64,000 nt of DNA from Chondrosia reniformis (GCA_947172415.1 OX359196.1:7707901-7771900), one strand, 5' to 3'. Positions 24,684 through 37,900 are shown, counted from the first letter of the stretch. The notes: generated by a model from the letters alone, not told the origin. Program-made: numbers and translations.

Positions 24684-25029
24684 TGTTATAAGAAGATACT
24701 ACACACTGCAGAGCTCACTTACTATAGTAATGAGACACTAATTAGTCCGTCTGCAACTGCTCTTCAGAGTTTGGCGGACTATTATATACAGCTCTACCTT
24801 TCCTTTATACACATTTAGAAGCCATATACATGTACTGCAACCTATACCTATAATAGGGCCCTTTGTGTGGTCACATGTCAATTATGAGTATATGTGATAT
24901 CCTAAGTGTATTCAGTATGGAGTGATTCAAGCTAATTTTTAGGCATGTATAGTTTTCTCTAAGCAATTGTTAGAGACTGTCAATTTGAATCCCCAAAACT
25001 AATGCTGTTGTTTAGATTTGCCAGAATTG

Positions 25030-26236
25030 AAGTTAGAGTTATATACATTTGCACTGTGTATTTTGTAATTACCATACTTAGTATTTTAACACACTATTAC
25101 ATTAATGTGTACAGTATACATGATAAAGAAAAATATATACGTATACATACATGTAGGTACACATACGTACATAAGTGTATATTGCATATATCAAAATGTA
25201 ATGATATGTTAAAGTTACATACACATGTATACTACACTGTATATTGTATATTTATATATTTACAGTATGTAGCAATACAACTACAGTATTTTCAACATGT
25301 AATTTATATGTATCTAATGTCCATACATACATACATATATAGATAATTAACTATTTATACATGTGTGCTAATGCACCTTTGTGAAAATCAGCATATTGTG
25401 TTTGATTACTTAATCTCCACACTCTAAAGTTGAAAATATTCATGTACTGAACATATTATTAAGAATTGCACTGAATAACACCTAAAAGTTTCAATTAGTT
25501 GAAATTAATGCTAAGAATAACATATAGTACGTACATTCTTGTGTATTCATCACAAATGCAACAAATATGCTGTATCATAATAATTATTATAGTGCTTCTT
25601 GAAAACTTTTTTCTTCCTATAAAAGACATATTAATTATCACAACCACCTACCTTAGCTACCCACCTACTTACAGGCCCACCACTATAGACTCATATCTCC
25701 TTCAACTTAAAATGCAATCAATAATGAAGATTTTATACAAACCGGTTGTGCAATAGCATACATACATACACACTGTACTATGATAGGTTGTAGGTATATA
25801 GTTCTGTACCTGCACGTGTGTTAACTTAAGTGTACCCTAGTCTAGTATGCAGCTGTAAACATGTCTACTGATTGTGGTGGTACTGGAGGAGCACAGTCCT
25901 CAACACCTTTGTCGGCTGATGGCTTTCCATTTGTACTTGAAGCACTTTTTTTCTGCTTCTTATTCTTCTTCTCTGGTTGAGCATAAAGAAACTCAGGATC
26001 AATCACTTCTTCTTTTTTGTCTGACTTCTTTGATTTCTTCTTTTTCTTCTCTGGTTGTGCATACAGAAATTCTGGATAAACTGGTTCTTCTTTTTTGTCC
26101 AATTTCTTTGATTTCTTGGTCTTCTTATCTGGCTGTGCATAAAAAAGTTCAGGGTCAACTGGTTCTTGTGATTTCTTTTTCTTTTTGGATTTGTCAGGCA
26201 TGGCATAGAGCTCAGTGGAGTCAACTGATGGATGCT
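25030..26236. repeat. Segmental duplication, copy 1 (partner 31275-32655)
   Basis: The non-coding stretch and the 3' part of the tail exon are nearly identical to 31275-32655, for example 25499-25756 against 31696-31953. The copies differ mainly by indels and by the number of tail repeats (three here, seven in the partner). A third, older copy of the non-coding part is visible at about 30830-31260. Confidence 0.85.
25842..26236 (-). pseudogene. Truncated FYAQ-type tail exon (F2), no membrane segment
   Basis: It encodes ELYAMPDKSKKKKK, FYAQPDKK, two LYAQPEKK motifs and the end QSVDMFTAAY, matching the G tail exon. Homology begins at gcagagcatcc; upstream sequence is unrelated. The frame is intact to the stop and, by chance or not, an AG lies at 26237-26238 giving a phase-1 start at 26236 (395 nt, fits 2+131x3). 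It has no helix, so it is most likely a dead fragment. A spliced product from receptor F would be a secreted, lysine-rich form. Confidence 0.65.
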
Positions 26237-27526
26237 CTGCGTGTTGAGTGTTGCACTTACAAGTAGTCCTGGGTTTTCCACTACTGCAATCTCATTTGCA
26301 CTTGGTTTGTTCCTCTTTATGTACCTCACAGTTCAGTGCTTTCTGTAAGCCTCCCTTTCTTGGGCTGGGGGAATCTTCATTTGATTCTGACTCACTTTAT
26401 AATATCCTAACAAGCACCTCATCTATGTATTTTAATATAGTTATTACTCTATATTATGAATTTAAAGCTATATAAAAGGATTCTAACATTGATAGACATG
26501 GTTTGGTGGATTGTATGGCACACAATCCCTCCAAATTCTGGGCTGGTTTGATTGATATTGATTAATTGCACTTTGAACCATATACAGTGAACAGTATTTA
26601 CCATCTTTCATTTCACACATACACATATATACATACATTATTGCTCATGTTGTGTTAATATTGGAATAACCTTCAGAACCATCATTTTCCATTCTCCGTT
26701 CCCCGTTCCTCATTCCCTTCCTGTCATTCCTGGTTTTATGGGGTCCCTGGCCAACCATGTCTATAGGGAAATGGAGCTTTATATTAAAATCATATGTACC
26801 TTCTATAATGGCTTGCCACCTCTCTAGATCAGGTGCTTCAACTTTCACTTTAAATACTTCTTTCTGGTTTAGAATTAGGTCTCATGGATGACCAGATAAG
26901 TGATATTGTATTTTATATGTAAACATGTGTACATATGTACGTACGTACGTATATACACAGGCATTTACTATACATATAAAGAAAATCCTATTGTAAATTG
27001 TAGAATTCTCTAAACTAACCAGTTCTTCCTTTAGGAATTAACAATTATAGTGTTTCAATATGTACATACTTCATTTTATTAAAGTGTTTACATATTTCTC
27101 CTCTTTCCTCTTAACTTCCTACTAGTTTAAAGTGAATTAGGATATGCTTAATACTCATATAAATACAGTATGTACGTATGTCTGGTAATTGAAAAAGTTG
27201 AGCATTAGCTACAAACAGAAATTGAACATTGTGACCCAGAGGTCTTCATCAGCAATGAATTACCAATTGTATGTACGTATGTATCAAATGAAAGGATATG
27301 TACACATACAGTATGTACCGTGTAAGTATGCTGTTAATTAATTACACACTGTTACAGTTGAAGATAAGCGTACGTATGTACATTCATATATCCACACATT
27401 TAGTAATCATAGTGAGTATACATATAAACTAAACATGTTTGACAAGCAGTAGTTGAATTATTGGAGTTTGTATTCTCTTCACACTAAACACCAATTGAAA
27501 GGAGTTGGAAATACTGGCTCTGTGAA

Positions 27527-30500
27527 TCATTTATTCACAGCTGAATAGTGTGTCTCAGTATCAAGTGATGGAACTGGAGGAACTTCATCTTCTTCACTAT
27601 CTGCTGATGGTTCATACTGGAGGACATCTTCCTTCTCTTGTTCTTCTGAAGTCTCTTTTTTACCTTTCTTCTTAGTCTTATCTGGTTGAGCATACAACTG
27701 ATCTGAGTTGTCAACTTCTTGTAATTTCTTTGATTTCTTTTTCTTAATCTTGTTAGGCATTGTATAAAGATCTGAAGGATCTATAGAAGGAACATCATCA
27801 CCTTTACCATTCTTTGAAGCTTTCTTTTCTTTTCCCTTTTTCATATCAACATCTTCATACATTGGATCAGCAAACTGCTCAATGTCATTCCTCTTGTCTG
27901 GTTTACTGTCAATATCATCATAGACAGAGAAGGAGGTTGTTGTGTGAGCTGTGTGTTGTTGAGCTGCCTTGACTTGTGGCTCATCATCATAGTCTCCTGT
28001 GGGTCCTCCTGAAGATGTGTTCCTTGTATGAGTAGTAGTAGTATAGTGTGGTGTCTTTCCAGTGTTGTTCCTCTTCCTTCTTGTACTGACACACAAGATG
28101 AGTACTACTACTGTAATGATGATAATCATTAGTAGTATTACTGCACCAGCTGCTCCAGATATAGCTGATATAAGTATTTCATTTAAATCATCTGAATTGT
28201 TACCTGTGTTTTAAATAAATAAATAAATAAATTATGTATATTTCTCTTAATCTTCTACACACTAACAGGAAACATTTGATGAAAAATGCATATACTCCAT
28301 CACATCACTATTATTATTCCCAGCTGAGTTCACAGCCATCACTGTAATGTTGTATGTTGTATCATTCACTAGTCCTGTCAAGTTGTAGTAGGTCAGGTTT
28401 CTGGTTGTGTTGATTGTGTTGGAACCATACTGGATGATATAATGTAGTTCTCCATTGGGTTCTCTTGGAGGCATCCAGTTCAGTTCAACACCATCTTTAC
28501 ACACTCTTGTGATTGTGAGGTGTCTTGGTTTAGTTGGTACTGTATGTAAAGGAATAATGTTATATATTGAATATACACACTTTACTTGCTTGTATTCTAT
28601 GGCAACTATGACAATAAATGTGTTTGGATAGAGCAAACATTTGTATGCAATTTTGTTACCTGTGCTATATGTACTTAGTAGATATATATTTAACTGTACT
28701 GTATATTTACATCTCAAAACCTTCTCTTTTCAGATATTGTGTATTACCTTACCTGTACCTTGATGAATACATCCTATGTATATGTTTGTAAGTATATACC
28801 TACGTACATACTTGTAATTAACCTTTTTCAGGAGCTTTATATTCCATTGTATAAGGTGCTGATCTGATATTACTCCCTTCTATTATCCATGCTTGTATCC
28901 TGTACTTAGCTCCTGGTACTGCTGTGGAGTTTTTGTTGCTATCTGAAAATAATTTTCCTCTTTTATCATAACGCTGATAATTCAATTCAACAGTTACTTT
29001 CATATCAAGACGCTCATATTTTACAATATAGCCAGCCTTCCTACCGGCTAGCAACGAGGCTATATTTGACAAATGGACCCTGAGAAGATTTTGGTTGCTT
29101 GTCACTGTCAGATTGCTAGGAGAAGGTCCTTCACTTGTAGCTAATTTAGATAATTAACAAATAGACAAATTATTGGTGTGCCTAATATTTTGTACATAAG
29201 CTTATATTTTAAGAAGTAACTAAATTTCATAAAAAGTACTCGGATTGTAATACACAATTGGTTTATTGTGCACTCCTGATTTAGATTTGATTATCATACA
29301 GTAGAACCAAAAGGAATGCCAATTTTTATACTTTATACGTACTTATATTACATATTACTAAGAATGATTGTTTTTAGTATAACAGTTTAATGACTTAACT
29401 CACTTGTACTCTTGATGTACAGGTACAAATGTAGGTTTACAGAATCAAGTGCACAGTAATATTTACTGTTGTTGAAATTGACCTTATCCCTGATAACTAT
29501 TGTAGTATAATTGTTACATCTTATTTGGTGTACTGTAGACATTTGAATATCTTGATTCATGCATGGACATCTACATTCATAAATCCATTTACTTAATCCT
29601 TCTACAAAATGCAGTTGTAGATGTGTGCTTCTGCTGAATTTTGTACAGTTTATCATCAGCGGTCCCTCATCTCCTCCTATATCTTGTGTATCAGTGATGA
29701 GAGAGTTTGGTAGAATGAGGTTGTTATTACTAGAGAGGAAGTGTCCTCCTGTAAATTGTTACATAAAACAGAGGAGAATTGCAATTTACGTATGATCAAT
29801 AATGTTACATACGTATAGTGATGCTGCAATTAGATACAATTTAAGTACCTTCGACTTGCAGTCTATAAGTTGTATTAATATCATTAATACCAGTAGTCAC
29901 TTCACAAGTGTACTCTCCCTCATCATTACTTGAGATGACATTGATGACCAGAGTGTCATTATAAGTCTTTCTATTAGGATTTCTCCCTTTTCCAATACTA
30001 CATGGTCCGTTAGGGCAGGTCCATCTGTAGCTAGTTTGTACTCCATAAGGAATTCCAGTGACTGTACAGACTAGAATAACAGTTGTCCCCAGTTGTACAG
30101 TATCTCCAATATCCAGTGTTCCTTCTGGTGTGTATCCATCAATATGTACTAATGGTTCTGCCACATATTCAGCAGATTTGACTATGAAGCAATATACAAG
30201 AAAAGTATGACAAGGATATATGCATTTAGAGATGCCTATACATGTTAAGGAATTGACATTGTTTAAGAGCCCTTTGTGTCTTCATTTCCAATTTACCATG
30301 CATATGGTACATCTCTAAGGGTCCTGTTTACATAAGGTGTCCTCTACTACTAAAAGAGTTTACAAATATAACAATAATAGTGTGAGAGGTTCTAGTTTAA
30401 AATTAGCTAGGTGTAACATACAGTACAGTAGCACACTGATGATTCACAGATATTTCATGAACTTCAAACTGGAATGTAATCTGTGATAGAGGGTGATTTT

Positions 30501-30574
30501 TACTGTGACATACCTGTTGAAATGAATATTGAGATCAATGAGAGCAATACAATAATTGCAGATATTGGAAACAT
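27527..30574 (-). CDS. Receptor F: Ig-Ig-FN3-FN3-TM receptor, divergent ectodomain
   Basis: Exons: 30574-30514 (signal peptide MFPISAIIVLLSLISIFIST), 30181-29849 (Ig1), 29748-29404 (Ig2), 29140-28823 (FN3-like), 28539-28267 (FN3), 28203-27527 (helix and tail). Total 2007 nt, 668 residues. The FN3 and tail exons are close to those of C-E, while Ig2 and the FN3-like exon are strongly diverged (Ig2 has SKWIYECRCPC and KYYC; FN3-like has YERLDMKVTVEL). It has no separate stalk exon, so the helix follows FN3 after about 12 residues. The tail ends THYSAVNK, which fits the ITSM pattern T-x-Y-x-x-V. The Ig1 exon ends at an atypical donor (GTACTT). AATAAA overlaps the last codons. The mixture of young and old exons suggests exon exchange. 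Confidence 0.85.
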
Positions 30575-32038
30575 TGTTATTATAGTACTCAACACTCAAC
30601 TCTACTGAAGAAGACTGTTTAACAAATATCTCACTTTTAGAGATACCTATGTGTAGTCAGCCATTGCAAAGGGAATAAGACCAAATTTGCTAGTTGTCCT
30701 TTTTATAGCAGCTTCAAATTGTATGCAGAATATTGTCTAATTGTATTTACCTCTTGTGGTTTACTGTCAAAGGATGTATTTTCACTTTAAGTATACAAAA
30801 CACATACGTATATGCATTTATGAAATCTGCATATATGTGTTTTGATCACTTAATCTCCACACTCTGAAACTGCCAATATTATTATTTTAACATATACATG
30901 TGCTGAACATGTTAAGAATTGCCTGAATAACACTTAAAACTTTCAATTTGTTGAGTTTGTGTTTGTATTTGTTCATCACAATCACACCAAATGTGCTGTA
31001 TCATTTTGGTATTTAATGTAAGTGCTTCTTGAAAACATATTATAAACTATTGTTCTTCCTATAATTATCACAACTACCTACCTAGCCACCTATCTCCCAT
31101 CTGCTGTACCTACCCCCTTTCCTATGTATATACAGGCCTGCCACTAAGAAGGATATAAACTTATCATACTCATATCTCCTTCAACTTAAGAAGTGAATAT
31201 TTCATACAAATGGGTTGTGCAAAAACATGCATACGTACGTACACACTGTACTATGATAAGCTGTATGTTACATTTGCATTTTGTTTACATATGTATTTTG
31301 TAATTACCACACTTAGTATTTTAACACACTATTACATTAATATATACAGTACGTACGTATACATGATAAAGAAAAATATATATTCATACATATACAGTAC
31401 GTACGTACATACGTACGTAAGTGTATATTGCATGTAATGATATGTTAAAGTGAATATTGTATATTTATATACGTATGTAGCAATATAACTACAGTATTTT
31501 CAACATGTACTTCATTATCTAATGTCCATACATAAATATAAGATAATTAACTATTTATACATGTGTGCTAATGCACCTTTGTGAAAATCAGCATATTGTG
31601 TTTGATTACTTAATCTCCACACTCTAAAGTTGAAAATATTTATGTACTGAACATATTATTAAGAATTGCACTGAATAACACCTAAAAGTTTCAATTTGTT
31701 GAAATTAATGCTGAGAATAACATATAGTACGTACGTACTTGTGTATTCATCACAAATGCAACAAATATGCTGTATCATAATAATTATAGTGCTTCTTGAA
31801 AACTTTTTTCTTCCTATAAAAGACATATTAATTATCACAACCACCTACCTTAGCTACCCACCTACTTACAGGCCCACCACAATAGACTCATATCTCCTTC
31901 AACTTAAAATGCAATCAATAATGAAGATTTTATACAAACCGGTTGTGCAATAGCATACATACATACACACTGTACTATGATAAGCTGTAGGTATATAATT
32001 CTGTACCTGCACGTGTGTTAGCTTAAGTGTACCCTAGT
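30575..32038. other. Spacer between receptor F and tail exon G
   Basis: 30575-30830 is the receptor F promoter side. About 30830-31260 is an old copy, and 31275-32038 the younger copy, of the sequence downstream of the FYAQ tail exon. No exon recognised. Confidence 0.6.
30700..30707 (-). promoter_or_regulatory. Candidate TATA box of receptor F
   Basis: TATAAAAA 126 bp upstream of the start codon, in a block (GCTATAAAAAGGAC) shared with receptor D and nearly with C. Confidence 0.5.
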
Positions 32039-32655
32039 CTAGTATGCAGCTGTAAACATGTCTACTGATTGTGGTGGTACTGGAGGAGCACAGTCCTCAA
32101 CACCTTCGCCGGCTGATGGCTTTCCATTTGTACTTGAAGCACTTTTTTTCTGCTTCTTATTCTTCTTCTCTGGTTGAGCATAAAGAAACTCTGGATCAAT
32201 CACTTCTTCATTTTTGTCTGATTTCTTTGATTTTTTGCTTTTCTTCTCCACTTGAGCATAAAAAAGTTCTGGATCAACTGGTTCTTCTTTTTTCTCTGAT
32301 TTCTTTGATTTTTTGCTTTTCTTCTCCACTTGAGCATAAAAAAGTTCTGGATCAACTGGTTCTTTTTTCTCTGATTTCTTTGATTTTTTGCTTTTCTTCT
32401 CCACTTGAGCATAAAAAAGTTCTGGATCAACTGGTTCTTCTTTTTGCTCTGATTTCTTTGATTTCTTGGTCTTCTTCTCCACTTGAGCATAAAAAAGTTC
32501 AGGGTCAACTGGTTCTTCTTTTTTCTCTGATTTCTTTGATTTCTTGGTCTTCTTATCTGGCTGTGCATAAAAAAGTTCAGGGTCAACTGGTTCTTGTGAT
32601 TTCTTTTTCTTTTTGGATTTGTCAGGCATGGCATAGAGCTCAGTGGGGTCGACTG
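31275..32655. repeat. Segmental duplication, copy 2 (partner 25030-26236)
   Basis: Near-identical partner of the block downstream of receptor F. This copy keeps the full tail exon G and the larger number of tyrosine repeats. Confidence 0.85.
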
Positions 32656-33009
32656 AAGGATGCTCTGCCCTCCCCTTTGCCGTCTCCTTTGAAGGATCTT
32701 TCATGCCTTTCTTTCCTTTCTTCTTGTCAGCATCAGCACAATCATACATTGTGTCCAGAAATGCCTCACTATCTAGATTTGTTGTAGCACCCACTGATGG
32801 CCTTGTTGAGTGTATGTTTTCATTGGGAGTCATTTCAAAGTTAGCCCCTCCATGTTCACCTGTCTGTGCTGAGCTGCGTAGCTGTTGTTGGACGTTGATC
32901 CGTCGTTTTGTCCGGCAAATGCAGACAATTACCAAAGTAATGACAGTGACAAGCAGTAGGATGACTACACCTCCAGCAGCTGCTATTCCAGCAATTAAGT
33001 TAACTGTGT
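32039..33009 (-). CDS. Tail exon G: transmembrane helix plus seven tyrosine repeats
   Basis: One open exon of 971 nt (2+323x3), starting at a TTAG acceptor in phase 1 as in all family tail exons. Order: short linker DTVNLIAG, Ala/Gly/Val/Leu helix, CICRTKRR stop-transfer, DTMYDCAD, then LYAMPDKSKKKKK and six (F/L)YAQ(P/V)(D/E)KK repeats of about 26 residues, and QSVDMFTAAY at the end. The repeats are rich in Lys/Glu. No Ig exon lies between it and the tail exon of receptor H; only an FN3 relic is seen (34311-34377). It could be an alternative last exon for receptor H (spliced product about 828 residues without the H stalk exon) or the surviving end of a gene whose ectodomain was lost. The preserved frame over repeats favours use. 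Confidence 0.65.
32200..32600 (-). repeat. 78-bp coding tandem repeat in tail exon G
   Basis: Five to six near-identical units of about 78 bp (one is 75 bp), each encoding one PVDPELFYAQ block followed by VEKKSKKSKK or a close variant. The duplicate at 25842-26236 has three YAQ units, so copy number has changed since the duplication. Confidence 0.9.
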
Positions 33010-34955
33010 CTAATACATGAAGTATTGAATAACAAGTATACAGTACATACAGTTTTTCTGTTATATGTAGTTACATATACGTACATATAATCTAAGTATT
33101 CTTGTTTGTTTGTGATTTTGTCACAGTCATTTTGGCTTTAAAATTAAGTCCTAACTAGATCTTAATCTGGTACCTGTATCATATAAACTGTTTGTAACTG
33201 GGCTTCTGAACAGCACCTATTAATAGTGATTTGATCTGATGTGACCATCTTACTCTTGAAGCTTTATATTAGGTGTTCCCTACCTTAGTTCTATTATATA
33301 GTATATAGTCTATTGTACTCTATAGGTAGTGTATTTAGAAATGTGTGGAGGGCAGCTTCACTCTGGGACTAGCCATACTTGTATTAATTGACCATATTGG
33401 TAAAGTGTTTATTAATTAATTTACTGTAGATGCTCATCTCTAGCCAGTCTGCTTAAGTATAACTAGAAATGTTATGCTGTTAGGTTACCTTCCATGATGT
33501 TTCTACGGGTACCTCTTCTCTCAGTATTTCAAAGTATTTAAAGAGCTTATCCTCAAGCAACTCCACACATTAGGAAACCTCAAAACTAACAAGAAAATAG
33601 CTCCTTTTGTTTTGAAACAGGAAGGACCTATTGCTGTTTGTATGTCTTCCTCTTGTACACTCTAATGCCAAGTTTTAAGTTTTTCCTTCACTGTTTGTTT
33701 AAAATTAGTTTTAGTTGTACCAAGGAAGGTGTAATGACTTTCACATTCACCAAATCTTTTTCTGTTTGGCAATTCTGTACATAACATTGTCCGTTGTTTG
33801 GCCAAATTAACTATTTTTCAATAAAAACATTGTTTAACTCTCAATCGAGAAGAATTCCTATCACTCTAGTATAACTGGGCCTAGTGACTACTGTTTCAGC
33901 TAGCCCTAGTCAAGGTAGGAGAGATATATAGATGGTTGAAATATAATTTGTTTGTATTTAATAATTGAAATTTAAATAATATTTAATGTTGTTTTTATAT
34001 ATGGTAATAGCTTCTACATATGTTATGTTAACTACATTTTCATAACTGTAATTATTACAGTTGTACTTATATAGATATAGTACAGTGTGTACTTATTGAG
34101 TGTTCTGTTTTCCAACTGTTATGTAGTGTTTATACATATACTAGTGCAAAGTACAATGTATTATGTTAACCATTTGTATGTATGTTATACAGTAAAAGCA
34201 AGATTTCACAGTCATGCTAACTGACCTCTAAATAATATCTAATGAACCAATAAAGTGTCATCATTATCTGCTAGTTACTAACACTCTTACCAGTTGACAT
34301 TACCTTTTTGTCTACATCATCACGTTGCTAGTATTATTCCTGACTGGGTACACAGCCATCACTATGTTACTGTTAATTCACACTCACGCTATCACTGACA
34401 GTTCACTTCAACTTTTATGTCAAATGTTAACAAATAAACTTCCAGGATATGTTTGTAAGTGTTTTTGTCTTTAGTTATTCTTTTAAAGGTATTTGTAAAG
34501 TTACCACAAATACTGAAAATGGTCTTACAGTACATGGTGTGTCTTTATTAGACTTTCAAATGATATACACAGAGATATAGCTAGTTTTGTACTGTAACTA
34601 AACCACAAATCATCTATAAAACTAACAATGCACACATTACACTTAATTTGCACCCACATACGTATGCCTTGTTAGTTACATACGTATGTCCTTTGTGTTT
34701 CCATTTATCCACAAGTGTCTCAAATAATTTCTGAATCTTGAAGAGATGTACATACGTATGTACATTAATGAAGATTTCATAGCCATGCTTATATATAACA
34801 TCTTATATAATGTGCACAATATATACAGTACAGTAAAGAAGTACATACATAGGTTGCATATAAAAGAGTTGATCCTTAACAAGCCCATAAGCTGTAACAT
34901 ATAAGTGTATGGTTATTGCAGAGTACATATATATATACCACGTGTGGTGTACATG
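33010..34955. other. Spacer between tail exon G and receptor H
   Basis: No open coding exon. It holds the FN3 relic at 34311-34377. The rest is AT-rich sequence without recognisable domains. Confidence 0.55.
34311..34377 (-). pseudogene. Decayed FN3 exon fragment
   Basis: The stretch tctacatcatcacgttgcta, gtattattcc and cacagccatcactat aligns in order with the 3' part of the canonical FN3 exon of receptors C-E (catcacatcactagtattattccc ... cacagccatcact, split here by small changes). It is too short and altered to code. It is the remnant of the ectodomain that once belonged to tail exon G. Confidence 0.6.
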
Positions 34956-37900
34956 TCACTTCTTTGGTTTATTTGGTAGTGCGTAAATGTGTTCTTCATT
35001 TGACAATGTTGGTTCTTCATCAATCTCGTTGTACTGATTCTCAGTAGCTATCGCCTCCTCTGATAGATTAATTCTTCCAGCATTGCTATTTACATGACTA
35101 CGTTCATCAATCTCGTTGTACTGATTCTCAGTAGCTATCACCTCCTCTGATAGATTAATTCTTCCTCCATTGCTATTTACATGATTACGTTCATCAATCT
35201 CATTGTACAGTGACTCATTTGTAATCTCTTTCTCCGAGGGACCAGGTCTTCTATCTCTACTGCTCACTTCTTTAACCTCCTCGTACTGAGCATCACTGTC
35301 GTCGTCATTACAAGACTCCAGCACAGCATTTCTTCCTCTATCGTGTGATCTAACACTGTTCTGGGGAGGAACTTGAGGAGGAGCTGGGGGAGGAACTTGA
35401 GGAGGAGCTGGGGTAGGGGCTTGAGGAGGTACTGAGGGAGGGGCTTGAGGAGGTACTGAGGGAGGGGCTTGAGGAGGTACTGGGGGAGGGACCTTAGGAG
35501 GTACTGGGGGAGGGGCTTGAGGAGGTGTTGAGTGAGGACCATGGGGAGGGACTGGGAGAGGAGCTCGAGAAGGAGCTGAGGGAGTGCCTTGAGGAGGAGC
35601 TGGGTGAGGGACTAGAGGAGGAGCTGGGGGAGGGACTTGAGGAGGAGCTGGGGGAGGGACTTGAGGAGGAGCTGGGTGAGGGACTAGAGGAGGAGCTGAG
35701 GGAGGGACTTGAGGAGTAGCTGGCGAAGGGGCTTGAGGAGGTTCTGGGGGAGGGGCTTGAGGAGGTTCTGGGGGTCTCCTCTTTGGACTAAGGACTGGTA
35801 TCTGCTCTTCAATCACATTGCACTCTCTGTTTGGTTGACCAGTACTATCTCTAGAGGGCCTTCTGTCTGTTTTGTCAGCACCTTCAAGCAGGAGGCTCTC
35901 ATGTGACCTACCTTCCTTAATGGTTGCTAAAGAGGCAGACTTGTCACTGTCATTGACATTTGCCAACTGGTAGCTCCTCCCCTTCTTCTCCTCTTCATTC
36001 AAGTAGTCATCAGTGGTATTCTCTTTGAAATATAACTTCTTTTGTTTGGCCAGGTGGCGTCTACCACACATAACAAAGACTACAAGGGTTACTATGATAA
36101 CCACTAGGAGGAGTACAACACCATAGACTACCACAAGACCAATAATAAGACCCATTTCCAAGTTAATTCCAACACTGCTTTCTGTCACTAAATGGGAATG
36201 ATTTAGAAAGTAATTACACATGTACTTCCAAATGAAATATTACAATGACAATGTGTTACAGTGCAAAGATACCAGTATAATTTTGTGTCTTTTTAAATTG
36301 CCAATCACCTGTTTATACTATTAGTTATCTCTCAATGTAAAATAATGGATTCATTAGAGAACAAAGAAATGTCTCTTTATCTCTTTACTTCTCAAGTTAT
36401 TAGCTATCTTATCTCTATGAATTAGCTACAATCTATATTCAATGAAAAGTGAGTAACAACAATTGTACAGCCACGTTGTAGTAAAATAGATCTGTACGTA
36501 TACAGAAAATCATGTGGAACTAGAATGAGAAGTACATTATATGTAACACAGTATTGCTACGTAAATATCATGTAATGACCCCTTGTACGTACTAGTCTTA
36601 CTGTCTCCTAATGAGACTGTATTTGGCGTATACTGTAATGGGATTGCTAGTGGTCCCAAATACTCAGTGATATTGCTACAGTATGTACATACCTCCTGGT
36701 GTTGGTGGCGTTGTGACAATACTGCTGTCACTTCCTGTTGTTAAGCTACTCTTTACAGTCTGTGTTGTAACAGGTACTGTTGCATCACTAGCAGGTACTG
36801 TTGCATCACTAGCAGATACTGTTGCATCACCAATGGACACACTAGAGTCATCTACTCCAATCAAGTCACATTCAAACAATGTAGCATTTACATCTAAAAT
36901 AGCAAATACATTTATAGTTGATGGAGATATGTACAGTAAACCTTCATATGAGCTGCTATATGCTATACCACATCAATCAATTATATGCAGATACAGTAAT
37001 ATACTTGAAGATCTTACTTTCAGCAATCATTGCGTTGTGCGTATAATGTAATAGTCCTTCACCACTTTTTCCTGCTTCATTTAAAGCACTGACAGAAAAG
37101 GCATACGTAGTACCATGTTCTAATCCAGTAATGTTGAAATAGTTTATATTACTACAAAATGTTTTCCTTCCGGGATACACTTTAACAATCATTTCGAATA
37201 TATCTCCATTGGGTTCTCTTGGAGGTATCCAGTTCAGTTCAACACCATCTGGAAACACTCTTGAGACTTTAAGGTCTCTCGGAAGAGAAGGAACTACATA
37301 AGGCACATATATAATTGCTATATATGTAGATGGCCCTTCAAACTTAGCACTTTAAATCTTCTCTAATAGTGTAAACAAGTTTTTCAAGTTTAAAAAACTT
37401 GAACTACTTGCTGGTTCTTCGATGTCTGTTAACCAATTCCAGTCATTGTTTAATTGCTGTCAATTTCAAGGCCATATCTCGTAGAAAACGTTTTTGCACA
37501 AGCTTTATGTTACATAGTATTAGTAAAGGTGGTTTCTAAATACTTTTCATTGGTTCAACATTGGCACCCCGAAATTCCTGACTATATATTCGAATCCTGT
37601 TAGGTCCTCGTATAATTAGAGGCTCTACTATATTGAAGTTACTACATATACATTACCTACCTCCAAAGAAACGTTACTATCGACCTAAGGGTTCATCATA
37701 TGTTAAGTGTCCTGTGTAGAGTCTGATATAACCCTGCAACCTAAAATTATATTTCTTTAACTACGTAAGACTTTAACCCATTAGCAATTTACATTCTGGT
37801 GCTTATTCATATTATATAAAACCCCAAAAAGGGGACCTATACAGCTAAGGATCTAAAGACCTCCCAGAAAGATTTTTTAAGGGTCACTGATGAAGGTGGT

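Larger units (their letters stand above)
24684..27526. other. Spacer between receptors E and F
   Basis: 24684-25000 is AT-rich unique sequence. 25030-26236 is a copy of 31275-32655, including a truncated tail exon (25842-26236). 26740-27200 matches spacer sequence upstream of C and D (ccatgtctatagggaaatgg). 27200-27526 matches the region downstream of E. No complete gene is present. Confidence 0.6.

Noticed and set aside
32071..32787. 238-codon plus-strand frame opposite tail exon G, and the matching frame at 25874-26266
   Set aside because: Antisense shadow of the Lys/Glu repeat; the minus-strand frame has a helix, motifs and splice phase.
35525..35906. Glu/Leu/Gly-rich plus-strand frames opposite receptor H
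   Set aside because: Antisense shadow of the proline-rich coding minisatellite.
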